Source of the DNA: Sophora flavescens | Taxonomy: Eukaryota > Streptophyta > Magnoliopsida > Fabales > Fabaceae | DNA: 64,000 bases | Assembly (NCBI GenBank): GCA_030762895.1 | Contig: CM061066.1 | Location: 119,816,715-119,880,714, forward strand | Direction: 5' to 3' | Part shown: positions 52,342 through 63,696 of the stretch, piece after piece | How the letters are laid out: the number at the start of each line of letters is the position of its first letter | How positions within the stretch are numbered: the first letter of the stretch is position 1 | The notes under the pieces: generated by a model | The model's input: the letters and a program-made list of their open reading frames with translations, nothing else | The model's database searches: none | Told to the model about the DNA's origin: nothing | Made by a program: the position numbers and the translations under genes

Positions 52342-54045
52342 TTATTTGATTTTTAGATACCCATATTTTTCTGGGTCCTTTTCTGTTAGTTCTAAGAGTC
52401 TGTGAAGACTTTCTTCTCTTCCTATGGATACACTTAGACATAACATGTCCAGTTTTTCCACGAAATTCTGAGGCAGTGTAGACTTGGTTACAGTTGACTT
52501 AGCAGATAGTGTAGAAGCTTTAGTTGATACTTTATGATGTGTCTGATGGACATATCCAATACCTTCTTTGTTAAGAGAGTGCCTCTGACAGCCAAGTAGC
52601 TTAGTCAGGTTATCTCTACCATTAACAAATTTGGAAAGATCAGAAGTGAGCTCTTCCACTTTCTGTTGAAGTTTTTCAACTTCTTCAGATGGTGATGTTT
52701 CACTTGAGATCTTAGCTTCATTAGACTTTTCAGTCTTCAGCTCACTGTTCTCTTTAGCCAGCTTCTCACACTCTTGAGATTTCTGTTTATGCTCACTGGT
52801 GAGCTTTATATACTCTCTCTTGAGGGATTTGAAGGCCTTAGATAAGCAGTTGGATTCCTCCAGCAACTCCTCATAGGCATCAAGTAATTCCTCATACTCA
52901 GGATGTACCTCATCATCTGAGTTTGAGTCAGTGTTGACCATTAAACAGAGATTGGCTTCTTCCTCTGTTTCTTCATCAGAAGATGTTGACTCCAGATCCT
53001 CCAAAATAGCCATCATTCCTTTCTTCTTCTTCTTGAGGAATTTTTTAAAAGGGGCCTTCTTGAGTTGAGGACATTCAGCCTTGATGTGACCAGGCTTCTT
53101 GCACTCATAGCAAACAATTGGACTTTTGTCTGTTGAGGTGGATTCTTTGAAGTTCTTGTCCTTGTTGAACCTTCTGAATGGCTTATCCCTCTTGAACTTC
53201 TTTTTCTGTAGGAGAAGCTTTATCTTCCTGTTCAGGAGAGACAATTCTTCATCACTCTCAGAATCCTCGTATTCAGATAGGTCAGCATCACTGGTTGACT
53301 CGTCTGCCTTTAGAGCCTTGGAAACTTTTTCTGACTTTTGATCAGCTTTCAGAGCAATTGACTTGCCCTTCTTTGGTGCAACTTTATCTCCAAGTTCTTT
53401 CTCATGAACAGTGAATGTTCCAAGAAGTTCATCAATAGTCAAGGTAGTAGGATCCTTGGCTTGAGAGATAGCAGTGACCAAAGGTCTCCACTGTTTAGGT
53501 AGACTTCTCAGAATCTTTCCAACCTTCTCAGCATTGGTATAGGCTTTGCCAAGAGATTTTAAACTGTTGACTATAGTTTGAAATCTTCCTATCATTTGAG
53601 CAACATATTCTCCTTCCTCCATGACAAACAGTTCATAGTTTCTGACAAGTATGGCAATCTTTGACTCTTTGACTTTGGTTGTTCCTTCATGTGTGACAGC
53701 TAAAGTTTCTCATATTTCTTTGGCAGAGTCGCAAGAACATACCTTCTCAAACTCCTTAGGACTGAGAGCATAGATGATGTTATATCTAGCTTTGTGGTTC
53801 AACTCCCATTTTGTCTTTTCTGCAGTAGTCCACTGAGCTTTTGGTTTGTCAGTGTTATCATCATTCTTGGGAATGAATGGACCATCTGTAATGACATCCC
53901 AAAGATCAGAGTTTGTAGATAGAATGAACCATTGAAATCAATCTTTACAATAGTTGTAGTTTTCTCCATTGAAGTAAGGAGGTCTGGTTAGGGAGGCACC
54001 TTCAGTCTGTTGACTTCCACTTGAACTAGCTCCAGCAGTCAAGTC
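52342..54045 (-). pseudogene. gag: copia Gag of SIRE-type copy 2 (broken)
   Basis: The N-terminal part (RPPYFNGENYNYC, WDVITDGPFIP) reads from about 54045 with stops at 53938-53940 and 53710-53712. Then an open frame 53622-52342 holds the capsid domain (MIGRFQTIVNSLKSLGKAY, KILRSLPKQWRPLV), the knuckle CYECKKPGHIKAEC, acidic and coiled-coil parts. Compared with copy 1, a shift near 52470 destroys the second knuckle. Gag packages element RNA; this one is incomplete. Confidence 0.8.
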
Positions 54046-54097
54046 TATTCTTCAGGACCTTTTACCTCTACACTGTTAGATGATCAACCCAGAGGCT

Positions 54098-54111
54098 GAG
54101 CTCTGATACCA
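54098..54111 (-). other. tRNA-Met primer binding site of SIRE-type copy 2
   Basis: The minus strand reads TGGTATCAGAGCTC, two bases after the 5' LTR end TATTTCA. Confidence 0.85.
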
Positions 54112-54113
54112 AC

Positions 54114-55752
54114 TGAAATAGACAATTATAAACAAGAGAAGGGGGGTTGAATTGTGTTTATCAGAATTTAAACAACGTTGAAATCTTCTCGCAAACAGAA
54201 GCTTGGTTTAGACGAGTGGAAAGATACACGACAGACGGGCGGCTCGTCTGATGAAATTTTAACAGTGACTTTGGCAAACACACCACTTGATAGACGTATA
54301 AGAAAACTTAAATAAACTAGAGAGGTTATAAAGAAAGAGAGATTGACACAGTTATTTATCCTGGTTCACTCTTCAAAGCAAAGAGCTACGTCCAGTCCTT
54401 GGCAGCACCAAGATTTATCCACTATAACTGATCAGGTTACAGACTCAAGTATTATTTGCACACCTAGCCTCTTCAGGCTCCAAGACAAGTATTCTTTCCA
54501 CACCTAGCCTCTTCACGCTCAAGACAAGTATTCTTTGCACACTTAGCCTCTTCAGGCTCACTCAGGTTTGTTTGAGAGATTTGGTTTGTAATAAAAACAA
54601 CTTCAGATAAACAGATCTTTCACTAACACTCAGAGAGTGATTTAAATGTAAATCTTAGGAAAGTATGCGTAATAACTTCAAATGATTGAAGAATACAGAA
54701 TGAAAGAATGAAGATATTAATGCGCAGAGTAATGACTCTTTAACGCTTTGTGTATTCTCTATCTTTTCATCTTCAATGACTGTTGTATTTATAGTCTTCA
54801 AGCATTTAGGATCCGTTAGAGACATTGCATCAGATGTTGGCTTCAAGCAGAACTTCATTAAAAGTAATAGAGTCGTTCTGGGCAGCCATTAATGCAATAG
54901 GAACGTTGGTTGTACTCTAATGTGAAGGATCATGGCTTTATGCATCGTGATACAGCCATATCAGAGTTGTGCAGAGAGCTTTTTGTACTTTGCTGAGTAC
55001 AATTCCCTTTTCGTGTAAGGACCAGAGGTACTAGGGAATAAAGCACGTTGGAAGCATTCTTTAACTGGTCTTTGGTTCTGATAATCCGAGGTTGCTTGAG
55101 AGAGTAACTTCTGACTTTTCTTGATTCTGGTTCTTGAAATAAGATTCTGATAATTCCTATAGAATTCGTGTTCATAAGATAAGTGTGTCTATCTTGAAAA
55201 TAACCGTATCCATCTAACCATTTAAGATTTTACATTCGGACGGGCTAGTAGACGAGCTCCATATGCCACATCATTGGACGAATACTTCTTTAACTGGTTT
55301 AACGTAACATAGTAGACGAGCTCCACATTAAGAACTTAGCAAGTCCAAAGACTCGTGTGGACGAGCGCTTCTGTCATTCCAGTGGACGAGCGCTTCTATC
55401 ACTCCGATGACGCAGCGCTTGTCACTTTAGTAGACGAGCGCTTCTATTACTTGTGTTGGACGTGCACTTCAATTACTTCAGTGTTGGAGGTGCGCTTGTA
55501 TCACTTTAGTGGACGTTGTGCTTGTATCACTTTAGTGGACATGCGTTGTATCACTTTAGTAGACGTGCGCTTGTATCACTTTAGTGGACATTGCGCTTGT
55601 ATCACTTTAGTGGACGTTGATTTTTACAGTTTTAATCTGCACACTAGATAGACAGGTTAGCAACCAATATGAAGGTTAATTAAATCATTAACCAATGTTT
55701 AGTTCTCATCAAAACTTAGTGAAATGCACATCAAAATTTTAGAGACTTAACA
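54114..55752 (-). repeat. 5' LTR of SIRE-type copy 2
   Basis: 1639 bp, homologous to 47206-48822. It carries the 'gtggacgtgcgcttgtatcac' array (55360-55620). The bZIP-type site seen in the other LTR is changed here (TGCCACATCA near 55263). Three copies of the cacctagcctcttcaggctc block occur near 54461-54565. Confidence 0.85.
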
Positions 55753-56118
55753 GCATCAAGTCAAAATGAGGAAATAAAATGGGTGATGTATATAAATATA
55801 CAATTGTGGTGTTACTCTAATGTTGCTTTGCATTAAAAAAAGGATCTAAGATTACCTTGATGATCCAAATTAAAGTTCAAAAATAAATTAAAGTTTATTT
55901 CTATTAGTCAATGAATTAAGAGACTTCTGCTTCATTGGTATTTTTTCCCCAAACAAGTTAACAAAATTGGTTATTTTTATAACTTTTTAATTAATCAATT
56001 ACCTGCGAGATTAATTCCTCCAATTTACCATAACATGTTACATAGATTAAATATATAAATGAGAATGTTTATGTCATTACAAATAAGTCTACATCAGTTA
56101 AATATGTCCAATCCATTT
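55753..56118. other. AT-rich flank, nothing recognised
   Basis: No open frame or repeat identified. The first bases (gcatc) are the possible right target duplication of the SIRE-type element. Confidence 0.35.
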
Positions 56119-56214
56119 AGTGTGCGCTTGGTTTCTTGTTGAGAATTACTCGAATGTACGTTTGGCCAAAATATACATTTGGGTGTTTCCCAATGGAAAA
56201 CCAAACACACCCTT
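56119..56214. mobile_element. small MITE-like element (96 bp) with TTTGGTT-type TIRs
   Basis: The left end aGTGTGCGCTTGGTTTC and the reverse complement of the right end AGGGTGTGTTTGGTTTTCC form inverted repeats of about 16 bp, with TA on both sides. Ends of the GTGTTTGGTT type are frequent in plant MITEs. Class uncertain. Confidence 0.4.
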
Positions 56215-57012
56215 ACATGTTTGCCTTGAGTTGCTTCTACTCTAACATTACTTAAATTAGAATATTATAATGTTTCTCTAATCATTATAATTCATGTCCT
56301 CAGTTCCCTCCGATCTTTACCTTAACTCAATACTAAGATCTAATTTTTATGAGGTCAAGGATACTAAGAGCATCATTAGAATCTTGTTTAAAAATTACAT
56401 TATTCCTATGAATTCAAATTGACCACATATACTACCGATACCATTTTCAGCTTCTTTCCTCACACCAATCCATGATGATGAAGAAAATGAAATTTAACGT
56501 CAACGTGTAAAACAACTTGGAGACCCCACCAAAAGTAAAATTTCCCCCAAATTAAAGATGCAAACCTGATGTTAAAATACAAATACATAGATGATTCCTG
56601 GTGTTAGAGTTAGAGATCACATGCAACTTGCAAGATATTTGATTATGCTCTTTTTCCTCTCATATATTCACTTGATAATCAAATGGCACGCCTAGTAATT
56701 AACTTCCAACAAAGCTTAATCTAGTGAAGAGAAATCATTTATGATATCTACAAATTTGAATGGATACTTTGCACAAAAGTATTTTTTTCCCCCTAACATA
56801 AGAGAAAATATGAGGGGAAAAAAGAGAATACAAATTTATTTTAATTTTCCTTTAATAATTCCTTTTGTAGCTTGTACTGATTTTCTGATTGCTTTAATCC
56901 CAGCCTTGTATGTTGAAAAAGTCAGGTGTTTATGCTTCAAATGATGGAAAACCCGTGATTTAGTTTCCTTACCATTTTGATTCATTTTTTCTTTAAGAAA
57001 TATTGTTTGAAC
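56215..57012. other. AT-rich sequence, no gene recognised
   Basis: A minus-strand open frame at 56836-57120 (94 codons) ends in a basic segment (YKAGIKAIRKSVQATKGIIK) but has no family signature, and its first part lies in the fold-back repeat at 57013. I do not call it a gene. Confidence 0.3.
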
Positions 57013-57385
57013 ATCAAAATGTGTTAACAAAATCCGACAATTTTCATGGTTAATGCATTTCAGAAACATAAGCAAAGTGTTGAGTTTGATTAATGGATAT
57101 ATCAAGATGTCAAAACTCATTAATCATCCGCTGAACGTCATTAACCATGATTTTGAACGTCATTAGCTACGATTTTTCAGGTGTTCAAGTATATATGTAG
57201 ATTATATTTGAACACCTGAGAATTGTGTTAATGACATTCATAATCGTGGTTAATAAAGTTTAGTTGATCACTAATGAGTTGTGACACCTTAGTATATCCA
57301 TAAACCAAACTAAACACTTTACTAATCAATTTTTTGAACTGCATTAACCATAAAAATTGTTGTCGAATTTTGTTGTCCTATTTTG
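57013..57385. repeat. long fold-back (inverted repeat) element, about 373 bp
   Basis: The left arm from caaaatgtgttaacaaaatc and the reverse complement of the right arm ending ttgttgtcctattttg pair over most of their length with mismatches. The centre is the clean palindrome TCAGGTGTTCAAGTATA / TATTTGAACACCTGA (about 57177-57223). Whole-length fold-back MITEs look like this; no clear target duplication seen. Confidence 0.65.
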
Positions 57386-57762
57386 ATTTTCAAATAACAC
57401 AATTGTTTTCTTTTCTTAGCGGACTCTTGATTCTTTTCTCTACAAATTAAGAATTGGAGATTTCATTTTAGTATTTTTACCAAAATTTTGTCACTTTTGA
57501 GTTGTGAACATTTTGAAAACATAGAAGTTTGGGAACCTGGATTGTATTTGGGGGTATAGTTGAATATTCAGGGTTTTTTTATAAAAATTGTGGGTACTCA
57601 TTTTCACTTAATAAACAGATATTTTCATGTATGCTTCCAGTAAATTTTTTTTATAAAAAAACATTTGCCACACTACGTCTGTGTAAATTAAAAAAAGGAA
57701 ATAGAATGACTTTATTTAAGGAGTTTAGTTTTGATATATTATTATTATCAAGTTTTTTAAAG
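57386..57762. other. AT-rich sequence before the Tat-type element
   Basis: A 78-codon frame at 57529-57765 has no recognisable domain. Nothing else seen. Confidence 0.3.
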
Positions 57763-58273
57763 TGATAATTGTACTGGTCGAAGATATAAGATCGATGATT
57801 GTCAATACGACCGAGCTCATTCTTGTAAGTGGGTCGTGACCCGAACTCCCATAAAGCCGAAGACCTATTAATACACTTGACACCCGAGGATAACTACTCG
57901 GGCCTATTCCACTGCAGGCCACGAATGAAGATATATCGGCCCCGAGCTATCCGATCAGGAACCGATGGGCGAATATCTCATTGGTTCAAATATCTCTCCG
58001 TATAACTCGGAGCCTTATCCTTATCATTGTCTAACTGCAATAACAATCCGATCCTAACAAATAGGATCTCGTAATGTGATCCTACCCAAAACGGTTGCAT
58101 CGAAAACATCTCTATAAATAGGGGTCCAACCCCTCACTTAGAACGACGTTTGCTTTAATTCCCATTTGGATACGTAGGAGCGGAATTCCGATTCTGTCAA
58201 GCTAATTCCAAAAACACTCCCACAAGACTTTCTCCGGACGAGTATCTCCCACCTGAGATATTTGGACGGAACA
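57763..58273 (+). repeat. 5' LTR of the Tat-type element
   Basis: 511 bp, from TGATAATTGTACTGG to ...TTTGGACGGAACA, immediately followed by tt and the primer site. 'tctctataaataggggtcca' near 58111 contains a good TATA box. GC content is higher than in the flank. Confidence 0.7.
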
Positions 58274-58275
58274 TT

Positions 58276-58293
58276 TGGTGCCGTCTGTGGGAA
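58276..58293 (+). other. primer binding site of the Tat-type element
   Basis: tggtgccgtctgtgggaa, close to the TGGCGCCGTCTGTGGGAA sequence typical after the 5' LTR of Tat-type elements; one base differs (C to T). Confidence 0.7.
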
Positions 58294-58323
58294 TCGAAGC
58301 AAAATTTTCCCATACCACAAACA

Positions 58324-59351
58324 ATGGTGAGAACAAGGAGCGGGAACTGCAGGAGAGAGGAGCCAGAGAATGCCAACAATGGGGACAATGGGAAGCGATC
58401 CATAAACCCCGCTATGACAACCGACAATCCAATTATTCAAGAACTCCTCGCACAAGTGGCAATGCTTGAGAAGGGAGAATGAGGAGTTTAGTGGCGAGAA
58501 CAGCCGTCGGGAACGAGAACAAAGCAGAGAAAGGTCTGCCTCCTCTCCTCATTAGAGAGAGCGCCGGACAGCCGAGAACGAAGGATCCAGAAACACGCGC
58601 AGAGAGGGAGGCCAACAGCCCCGGGTTTCTCATCATGTTGGCCAGAAGCGAGGCGAGGGGAATTTCCTAAGGCAGGCCCCCGAACTTTCACTTCGGGTAA
58701 ATAGGCCTAATGAACGGGTCGGCGTGCGGAGGGCGAGGCATCCTTTCACCAATGCCATCATGGAGGTTCCTCTTCCGCCCAACTACAAACCCATAAACAT
58801 TGACAGCGGTATGATGGCACCTCGGACCGGAGGGTCACTTAGATGGTTTCACTACTCAAATGTACCTCTTCACCGACGATGATCTTTGTCATGTGTAAAG
58901 TCTTTCCAACTACTCACGAAAGATGCCGCGTTGAGTGGTATACCCAGCCTACCGCCAAAGATCGATTGACTCCTTTGACACATTCATGACTAAGTTCAAT
59001 GCTCAGTTTGCCACGAGCCGAGCTCATCAAAAAACCTCGGCCTCGTTGGTAAACTTTAAGCAAGAAAAGAACGAGTCCCCGCGTGATTTCACGGCCAGAT
59101 TCAGCAAGGAGACTGTCCTCATCCAGAATCTCAGTGCCGATGTTGCACTACACACTATCTTGACCGGGTTACGGCCTGGCCCTTTCGCCAGACACTTAGC
59201 TCGGAAGCCACCCACCAGTATGGATGAGTTGAGGAGAAAAGCTGCTGGATTCATTAATATGGAGGAGATTGAGGAGTCTAAGAAAAGAGACAGAACCGAT
59301 GATTACGATAGAGGAGAAGGGGAGAGAGAAGAGGAGGACTTGAGGAGATAA
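58324..59351 (+). pseudogene. gag: Tat-type Gag (broken)
   Basis: The N-terminus at ATG 58324 reads in one frame to about 58478, then stops and shifts occur. The capsid part is readable at 58935-59351: DTFMTKFNAQFATSRAHQ, ESPRDFTARFSKE, ILTGLRPGPFARHL and KPPTSMDELRRKAAGFINME, the standard Tat Gag blocks. A Glu/Arg-rich tail with a TAA follows. RNA-binding residues further on (near 59520, CRYHRNYGHTTEDC-like in another frame) suggest a knuckle. Confidence 0.75.
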
Positions 59352-59639
59352 GCAGAAATTCAAAAGCATATCCGACCATTTACACAGGGACCGAAGTATG
59401 AGCACTATACCCCCTCAACACCAACCGAGCTTGGGTGTTTGAGGAAGCCTACAACGCAGAACTTTTGCAGCTCCCCAACCGTGGCCATACGCCCCGCAAT
59501 GCCGATCGACGAAGTATTGTCGGTACCATCGTAACTACGGGCATACCACCGAGGATTGCTTTGGGTCTGCGGGACAAGATTGAAGAGTTAGTGCAAGCTG
59601 GCCATCCCGAATAATTTTGTTCGGAGATGTCACAACAAT

Positions 59640-60486
59640 GGTGAGGGGCGTGGCGAGAAGTAGAAGNAGAAGAGGTGGCCAAAGCCCGAGAAGGGGCGGC
59701 GATCGACAAAATAATGAAAGAACAGAAACCAGGGAAGACCAGAATGAAAGGCGAGAGGAGGATAATACTGTCCGAGGTGTGATAAACACTATTTCAGGTG
59801 GATTTGCAGGGGGAGGCACGACAAGTTCAGCTCGGAGAAAATACCTGCGGGCCATCCAGTTTATCAACTTGGTATCTGGCAAACCCCCGAGGATTTCCCC
59901 ACCGATTATATTTTCTGACGAAGACTTCTTGGGGGTGGATCCTAATCAGGACGACCCTATGGTAATCACAGTGCAATTGGCCAATTTCTCGGTCAAGAGA
60001 ACTCTTGTCGACCAGGGGAGCTCGGCTGACATCTTATATTATTCAACATTTCAGAAGCTCGGGATCCCAGAAAAATCTATTCAGCCATACAACAGTAAGC
60101 TTGTCGGCTTTGCTGGGGAACGGGTGGATACCCAAGGATACATTGACCTCCTAACTACTTTTGGGGATGGCAAAGCGTCCAAGACTATCATGGTCAGGTA
60201 CGTGTTGGTTAATGCAATAACATCGTACAATATCCTGATCGGAAGACCATCTTTGAACGAGTTAGGAGCTGTGGTCTCTACTCCCCACCTCACAGTGAAG
60301 TTCCCTTCCAACTCGGGAGACATAGTTGCTGTCCGGGTTGATCAGAAAATGGCCAGACAGTGCTATGCTGATAGTTTGCGTGTAAGCAAACTCAAATCTA
60401 CACCTGCAGAGACACTAGACAGGGGAAAAGACAAGTCTGTGAATTCTGTTAACTCTGTTGAGCTAGACCCGAGAATGGACATGTAG
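59640..60486 (+). pseudogene. Tat-type Gag tail and aspartic protease
   Basis: An Arg-rich, low-complexity stretch is followed by ARRKYLRAIQFINLV, then the retropepsin-like domain: TLVDQGSSADILYY (residues about 130-143, the D-x-G-S type motif), YNILIGRPSLNELGAV near 200. The frame ends at 60484-60486. The ambiguous base at 59667 lies in the Arg-rich part. The protease matures Gag-Pol. Confidence 0.75.
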
Positions 60487-60489
60487 GAA

Positions 60490-61790
60490 CAACGGCCACA
60501 ACCCATTGAGGAGTTAGAAAAGTTCCAGATCGGATCACAACCCGATCAGTGCACTAAGCTCGGCGGGCAACTTGAGTCGAATTTAAAAAAGAAAATAAAG
60601 GAAGCGCTCCGCAGCAACGCCGATTTGTTCGCCTGGACCACATCTGATATGCCGGGGATTGACCCCGATTTCTTATGCCACAAACTGGCAATCTGTCCTG
60701 AGGCAAAACCAATAGCCCAAAGGAAAAGGAGACTTGGTGAGGAGAGGAGAAAGGTGGTGGAAAAGGAAACAGCGAAGTTGGTCAAAGCCAACTTTATTCG
60801 AGAAGTAGAATGTCACTACTTGTCTGGCCAACATGGTTCTAGTCAAAAAAGCAAATGGCAAGTGGCGCATGTGCACTGATTACACAGACTTAAATAAAGC
60901 CTGCCCAAAGGATTCCTATCCTTTACCGAGTATTGATAGACTGGTGGATGGTGCCTCCGGGTACAGAATTTTGAGCTTCTTAGATGCATACTCGGGGTAC
61001 AACCAGATCCGAATGTATCCCCCAGATGAGGAGAAAACAGCTTTCATAACTGAAGGCTCAAATTATTGTTACCGAGTAATGCCATTTGGATTGAAAAATG
61101 CTGGAGCTACCTACCAAAGGCTCATGGACAGGGTGTTCGAAAAACAGATCGGAAGGACTATGGAGGTTTATGTGGATGATATGGTCGTAAAATCCGATGA
61201 CCACAACAACCACCGAAAGATTTGGAGGAAATTTTTCAGCGGTGAGAAAGTATAATATGAGGTTGAATCCAGGAAAAATGTGTTTTCGGTGTTCGAGGTG
61301 GAAAATTCCTCGGTTTTATGTTGACACACCGAGGAATCGAGGCCAATCCTGATAAATGCCGAGTTGTGATTGAGATCGAAGCCCACAAAATATTAAAGAA
61401 GTGCAACGACTCGCAGGCGGCGGTGGCATCATTATCTCGGTTTCTCCCAGTGCAGAGAATGCTCGACCTTTCTTTAGATTTTTGAAGAGACCTCAAACCT
61501 TCGCGTGGACCGAGGAATGCGAGATTGCCTTCGTCGATTTCAAGGCCTTTTTGTCTTCACCCCCAATATTAACTCGACCTATCCCAGGGAAAGAGTTATA
61601 CTTATACTGTCGACCCACGAGTACGCCATCGGTGCGGTCATTGTGCAAGAAGTAGAAAGTTCAAATGCGGGTGTACTTCATCGGCGGGGGTCCTTCATGA
61701 TGCCGAAACCCGGTATCAAGTCATAGAAAAGCTGGTTTTGGCCCTGGTAACTGCAGCTCAGCGATTGCGTCTGTATTTCCAAAGTCACTA
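60490..61790 (+). pseudogene. pol: Tat-type RT and first RNase H (broken)
   Basis: The pre-RT part FAWTTSDMPGIDPDFLCHKL at 60625-60800 ends at a one-base shift near 60810. RT continues in 60833-61255: KWRMCTDYTDLNKACPKDSYPLP, FLDAYSGYNQI, MPFGLKNAGATYQRLM, and VYVDDMVVKS near 61170. Shifts near 61235, 61390 and 61640 break the connection domain and the RNase H, of which YAIGAVIVQE and QVIEKLVLALVTAAQRLR can be read. Not functional. Confidence 0.8.
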
Positions 61791-61791
61791 G

Positions 61792-63696
61792 GTGATTGTC
61801 AAAACTGATCACCCGATTAAGCATATTCTCAAAAAGCCCGAGTTGGCAGGCCGTATGATTTCTTGGTCGGTGGAGTTATCCGAGTTCGGCCTGAAATATG
61901 AGTTGAGAGGTCCTCTGAAAGCTCAATGTCTCTCCGACTTCGTAGCCGAGCTCAATCTGCGGACGATAACCGAGGATATATGGTGGAATTTGTATGTGGA
62001 TGGATCCTCGAATGTCAGAGGCAGTGGAGCTGGGGTGATACTGGAAGGCCCGGGAGAGCTGATCCTGGAGCAGTCACTAAAGTTTGAGTTCAAAACCTCA
62101 AACAACCAAGACGAATATGAAGCCTTGATAGCAGGGTTAATGCTGGCAAAGGAAATGGGGGCAAAGGCTGTTAGATGCCGAAGTGATTCACAGCTGGTCA
62201 CAGGGCAAATCTCTGGGGGGTACCAAGCGAAAGAGCCTCAGCTTACCCGGTATTTATGTAAAGTCAATCAATTAATTTCCAGCTTTAGGAAATTCGCTAT
62301 TGAGCACATTCCCAGAGAAGAAAATACTCGGGCCGATTTGCTGTCCAAATTGGCCAGTACGAAGAGACCGGGCCAGCACAGAACAGTTATTCAAGAAACC
62401 CTCAATGAACCGAGTATCACGCTTGGGGAGGTGATGGCCAATGAGCCGGTTGACCGAGAGTGGATGACACCCATATGGGAGTATTTATCCTCAGAAACTC
62501 TGCCCCCAGATCACGCTGAGGCCAGGAAGATCAGGCTCAGAGCAAGTTACTTTGCTATCGTTTCCGGAGAATTGTATAAACGGGGATTCTCGGTACCGTT
62601 GTTAAAATGTCTGACAAAGGCACAGTCAAAATATGTTATGGAAGAGGTTCACAGAGGAATCTGTGGTTTTCACAGCGGGGGTAGGTCAATGGCCTCCAAA
62701 GTAGTCCGAGAAGGGTACTATTGGCCTACCATCCGAGCAGATTGCATCGAGTGGACGAAACAATGTGATGAGTGCCAAAGATTTTCCAATGTAAGTCGTA
62801 CCCCACCCAAGGAACTTCACACATTAAACTCGCCTTGGCCCTTCGCTATGTGGGGGATGGATACACTTGGGCCATTCCCTGTAGCCAAAGGACAAGTCAA
62901 ATTTCTCTTGGTAGCAGTGGACTACTTCACAAAATGGATTGAAGCAGATCCTTTGGCGAAAATTACCGTCGAGAAGGTGCAAAAGTTTGTGTAGAAAAGC
63001 CTCATTTGTGGGCACGGAATTCCCTTTGCAATCGTCACTGATAACGGAAGGCAGTTCATAGATAAGACATTGCGTGAATTCTACGTCAATCTCGGTGTTA
63101 AACACCATGTCACATCGGTAGAACATCCCCAGACCAATGGGCAAGCCGAGGCGGCCAACAAGGTCATTCTCGGAGAGCTGAAGAAGAGAGTGGGAAAAGC
63201 CAAAGGAGCTTGGGCGGAAGAGTTGCCGAGTATCCTCTGGGCCTACCACTGCACGCCTCATTCCACTACTCAAGAAACACCCTTCAGGCTGACATATGGA
63301 ACAAACGCCATGATCCCAGTCGAGGTTGGTGAGCCGTCTTTCCGACGTATACAACATGAGCAGAATGAGAATGAAAGCAACTTAAGGGTCGAACTTGACT
63401 TGGTGGAGGAAATCAGGGAGGAGGTTAAAATCAGGGAGGAATCCTGCAAGCAAAGAGCTACTCGGAGGTATAACTCAAAACTAAAACCGAGGAGTTTCCT
63501 GCGCGGAGACTTGGTGTTAAGGATGAAAGGAGAAGCAAGGAGGGATCATACGGAAGGCAAGCTAGCAGCAAACTGGGGAGGGCCATTTCGAGTGGTAGAG
63601 AATTTGGGAAACGGAGCATATAGGTTAGAAGAATTATCAGGGAAGCCTATCCCGAGAACTTGGAATGCTTCTCATTTAAAATTTTATTATAGTTGA
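61792..63696 (+). pseudogene. pol: Tat-type second RNase H and integrase, one in-frame stop
   Basis: One frame interrupted only by the TAG at 62992-62994. The second RNase H has all the acidic residues expected: LYVDGSS, NNQDEYEAL, RSDSQLV, REENTRADLLSKLA. The integrase has HRGICGFHSGG...CDECQRF, WGMDTLGPF, VTDNGRQFI and HPQTNGQAEAANKV, then GGPFRVVENLGNGAYRLE and WNASHLKFYY at the end. No chromodomain follows. This is the best preserved part of the element. Confidence 0.85.

Larger units (their letters stand above)
47206..55752 (-). mobile_element. complete SIRE/Maximus-type copia element, copy 2
   Basis: On the minus strand: 5' LTR (55752-54114), Met primer site, gag, pol, purine tract, 3' LTR (48822-47206). 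It is the same family as the element at 1-6356, in opposite orientation. Flanks gcgcc and gcatc match at 3 of 5 bases, so the target duplication is degraded. The internal part is only 5.3 kb and has no env-like ORF. The chromovirus-type element inserted three bases from its left edge. Confidence 0.9.

Noticed and set aside
47206..55752. An env-like third ORF, sometimes present in SIRE-type elements
   Set aside because: The 400 bases between pol and the purine tract hold no such frame in this copy or in copy 1.
56836..57120. Minus-strand frame of 94 codons with basic C-terminus
   Set aside because: Part of it lies in the fold-back element and the rest lacks any recognised motif.
58138..58670. 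Several overlapping frames on both strands in the Tat-type LTR and gag start
   Set aside because: They are shadows of LTR and gag sequence; only the gag frame agrees with known blocks.
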